Shown here in pieces: positions 61,263-64,000 of a DNA stretch of 64,000 nucleotides. Source of the DNA: Acanthamoeba sp. SK_2022b (taxonomy: Eukaryota; Discosea; Longamoebia; Acanthamoebidae); the NCBI GenBank assembly GCA_027943245.1, contig JANDJZ010000241.1, forward strand, positions 16,574 to 80,573, written 5' to 3'. The translations under genes and the position numbers were made by a program. Every line of letters starts with the position of its first letter. Position 1 is the first letter of the stretch. The notes beneath the pieces were generated by a model, which saw only the letters and a list, made by a program, of their open reading frames with translations, was not told the origin of the DNA and made no database searches.

Positions 61263-64000
61263 CGGGTGGTGTTATCAGGCGGTACCGGTGAACCCATTGT
61301 CGTCAGTAACGGTCAGCTGCACGGTGTACTGGAGGCCGGCGGCCATGGCGCCACGCTTCACGACGAGGTTGGCCGTATCGCGCGTGGCGGCGCTGGCCAG
61401 CGTGGAGGCGTTGAGCTGGAACCCGGCCGGGCCCTGAAGGAGCTCCCACAGGTAGCTGAGGCTCGTGGAGGACGAGTTGACCTGGCTCGTGATGGCGTTA
61501 GGCTGGTTGACGTTGACTCGGCCCGGCGAGGCCAGCGTAACCACCGGAATATCTGTCGACGCGCGCACAACCGCGGTAGTCGCGCTGCCGCTCTGCTGGG
61601 CGTCTGTTCGTTTCTCACAAGTGTCAGCCGATCCAATCCCTGCGAGACATGAGATGAGGACAGAGGCATACCGGCTTGGGAGATGGTGACCGTCACAAGC
61701 ACGGGCACGCCGGCTTCGAGGAGGGGCGACTCTACGGTGACCGACGCGCCAGACTGCGTGGCGAGGTAGGCCGCGATCGGGCACGCGGAGGCGTCGGCCA
61801 TGGCGCACGACCAGTTGTAGGCGTAGGCCGACGGGCCGCCGCCGCCCGAGAGCACCTTGGCTACGAGCGTGGTGTTGGACGTGTAGGGAATCTGGCGCAG
61901 CGAACCGCCGAGGTCGGCTACGATCGCCGGTGACTGGACGACCAGCTGCACGCTCGCCGAGCTGTTGAGGCTGGGGTCGCTCGTCAGCGACACCATGAGC
62001 CTGCATGCATCATTCCAACGTGGGGTGAGCCAAACATCTTAAAAAGAAGGAAAAGCGCCGACGAGGAATGTCACGCACGTGGCTTGGAATGTCTGGCCGA
62101 CGGGCAGGAAGTTGGCGGGCAGGGTGAGGTCGCGCTGGTTGAGCGACTGCAGCTTGTCGACGGCGAGACCGGCATCGGGGCTGATGCTCCACTTGAACGA
62201 CAGCAACGTTGAGTCACCGGCAGTGGCGCAGGCTGCACAATCCACCACCACCAACAACAACACAGGATTGAGAAAGACCGCTCTTGACCTCAACGTTGTG
62301 GATAGCGCGTACGATGGGAGGCGGTGGCGGCAATGGTGTTGGGTTGGCTGGCCACGATCGATCGCTGAGCGGTGCCGAGCGAGACGAAGGGCACTGGGCG
62401 TTCGGGGATGGTAAAGCTCTGGGTGCTCGACGCCGACAGGGCCGAGAAGGGATCGCTTATCGTCACGCTGACACTGTACACCAAGCCTGCCCCCACCAAA
62501 CAAGGGTCAGGCCCCAACCAATCATCGATGTGGTGGATGGTCCACGTTGCGTGTTACCCTTGGGCAGTGAGGCGAGGCTGATCGTTGCCCTGGAAGTGGA
62601 GATGCCCGACAGGAGGCCGTTGAGAAGGCCATCGGGCGAAGACCAGGCAAAAGTGGGGTTGCCAATCGCTGAGGAGTAGCGAACAAGGTGAGTCATCGCC
62701 CCCACATGCGGAAAGTTGGTGGGGGCACATGTGCCATACCTCGGCTGCCGGAGGCGTCCAGAGTGAGGGACTGCGTGCACGAGCTGATGCCCGGCACGAC
62801 CAACTGCGCGGCGGGACCCACGGGATCAACCGGCGCGGCGACGACAACGGAACCGGTGGCGAACGGGTCCGCGGCGAGCGCGCCGTTGGCTCGTACGGCG
62901 CCCACCGCCGAATTGAGGCTGATGCTCTGGCCGGGCTGAAGCGAAGGTACCACGGGGAAGAAGACGGTCATCTTCGTGTCCGTCTGCCACGAGCACACGG
63001 CGTCTGGAACACACCTGTGTGTGAGACCACCGCGCAGCAATGTGTTGCGCGTGAGAAATGGGTGAGAGGTTACCGGAGCCAAACATGGCAGCGGCGTTGG
63101 CCCAGATGGCCGAGCACGACGTGGAGTAGCGGCCGGCCTGGTCGGTGGGCGCGGTGAAGGTGACGTCGAGCGCACGGCCGGTCGAGCGGAACTGGGCCGA
63201 GCTGAGGGAGGGCGGGAAGCACCGACGGCAGCTGCAGAGGGCCGAGCAGGCCGACGTCAGCGGCCAAGTCCTGATCGTCGAATTGCAGTTGGAGGGCTTG
63301 ATCGCCGCCGGCAGTTGCTGTATGTGTATACGAGATAAAAGACGATTGTGAGTCTGGCTTAACTGTAGTAGACTTACAAGTTTGGGGGCTTACCAAGCTG
63401 ACGTCGACAGTGGAGGTGAAGGACCTACACAGGCCGTGGTAGTCCAGCAGCATCGAGTTGTCCTGCAACATAGACAGGTGAGTGTTGTTTGGATTGGGGG
63501 GGGGGGTTGGACACGGTGGTGCTGGGGTATTTACCCAAGCAGAGAATCGCGTGACCCCAGCGAGCGCATCAAAGTCGGCGAACTGGCGCAGCACAGTGTT
63601 GCCCTGCAAAACGGAGACCAGCGCCACAAGCGTGAGCGATATAATGCGTGAGGTGAGTTTCCCTAAACGAAACGCACCACAAGGTTGAAGCTGCTCACGA
63701 AGCTGACCGAGTTGAAGCCGCCGAGCGTCATCAGGCTGGGATTGTACTGAGAAAAGAAAACCATCTCGTGAGGTGAGTTTGCGGGGACTCGAGAGCCTCT
63801 CAACATCAGGCGTGCGGTGACTCCGTACGGAGATCTGCAGCATGTTGGGGACCGACTTGAGGTTGGCGAAGCCGGAGAGGGCGGTGATGCCCAGCCGCGT
63901 CAAGACCAGGTCGTAGGTCAGGTCGGTGAGGCCGGCAAAAGGCGGGAGGCTCGTGAGGTTGGCGCTTCCCTGTCGTTGAACACCACCAAAACCATCACAG
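59179..64000 (-). CDS. REJ/PKD- and GPS-domain single-pass surface protein (5' end outside window)
   Basis: Partial: the coding sequence continues past 64000. The N-terminal part in view has receptor-L-type leucine repeats (LITALSGFANLKSVPNML-type units, NPSLMTLGGFNSVSF, NTVLRQFADFDALAGVTRFS). Then follow Cys-containing and beta-sandwich segments typical of REJ/PKD modules (DVTFTAPTDQAGRYSTSCSA, LSFKWSISPDAGLAV, LSYLWELLQGPAGFQL) and a helical region (LGSVASLLGG, ALSDALVVEAIGAG). The GPS motif is intact: RGCRFLDADTV, then VVRCACNHLTDFGLLV with the His-Leu-Thr self-cleavage triad. One membrane helix (AVAVSVSVAVFVVVIVALVV) and about 30 cytosolic residues (RRRRRMNRELSSLSSAINID to the stop at 59179) complete it. 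Polycystin-1 relatives carry eleven membrane helices after GPS; here only one is present. Confidence 0.82.
61184..61260 (-). repeat. TG/CA microsatellite in an intron of the REJ-GPS gene
   Basis: 77-bp run of CA on the + strand (TG in the sense of the gene), between the exon ending VTDDNGFTG and the one starting GVAQATMTTN. Confidence 0.97.

Overview
The window reads as nuclear DNA of a free-living amoebozoan, most likely Acanthamoeba or a close relative. The grounds are GC-rich genes packed 60-700 bp apart on both strands, many short GT-AG introns per gene, no prokaryotic operon signals, and a protein set typical of that group: TKL kinases, a kinase with a C-terminal SH2 domain, a membrane receptor joining periplasmic-binding-protein-like, kinase and nucleotide-cyclase domains, and polyglutamine/serine-rich regulators. 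The species is inferred from style and family content, not from a database match. Coordinates are CDS spans that include introns. Exon borders were read by eye from GT/AG sites and reading frame.

Layout. 0-9.4 kb: an F-box/ankyrin-repeat protein (-), an intronless secreted berberine-bridge-type FAD oxidase (-), an adenosine-deaminase-like (ADAL) enzyme (-), and a CCHC zinc-knuckle RGG protein (+) whose ATG lies only 62 bp from the ADAL ATG. 10-18.4 kb: a Gln-rich bHLH transcription factor (+), a helical-repeat membrane protein (+), about 1 kb without a recognised gene, and a RING-H2 ubiquitin-ligase-like protein (+). 18.7-25.8 kb: a RhoGEF/PH protein (-), a G-protein beta subunit (-) and a histidine phosphatase (+). 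26.3-36.5 kb: a CPA2-type cation/proton antiporter (-), a TKL kinase with SH2 domain (-) and the Rab geranylgeranyltransferase alpha subunit (+). 36.5-46.7 kb: a GMC oxidoreductase that has lost its catalytic pair (+), a CDKN3-like phosphatase (-), a Ser-rich protein of unknown function (+), and a C2 plus permuted papain-fold protein (+). 46.9-64 kb: the large receptor kinase/cyclase/kinase (-), a secreted cupin-like protein (+) with a clear TATA box, the TORC2 subunit SIN1 (-), a THUMPD3-like tRNA methyltransferase (-), and the 3' part of a REJ/GPS single-pass surface protein (-) that runs off the right edge.

There is no sign of one dedicated pathway, but signalling parts dominate: receptor, G beta, RhoGEF, two kinase genes, two phosphatase-fold proteins, a TORC2 subunit and Rab prenylation. 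Long TG/CA microsatellites sit in introns of six genes, and AT-rich pentamer-type introns break up the GC-rich coding sequence. The observations I rate highest are the PstS-like receptor with two kinases and a degenerate cyclase, the kinase-SH2 protein, the C2/permuted-papain fusion, the GMC enzyme lacking its His/Asn pair, the single-pass REJ-GPS protein, and very small coding exons at the ends of two genes.
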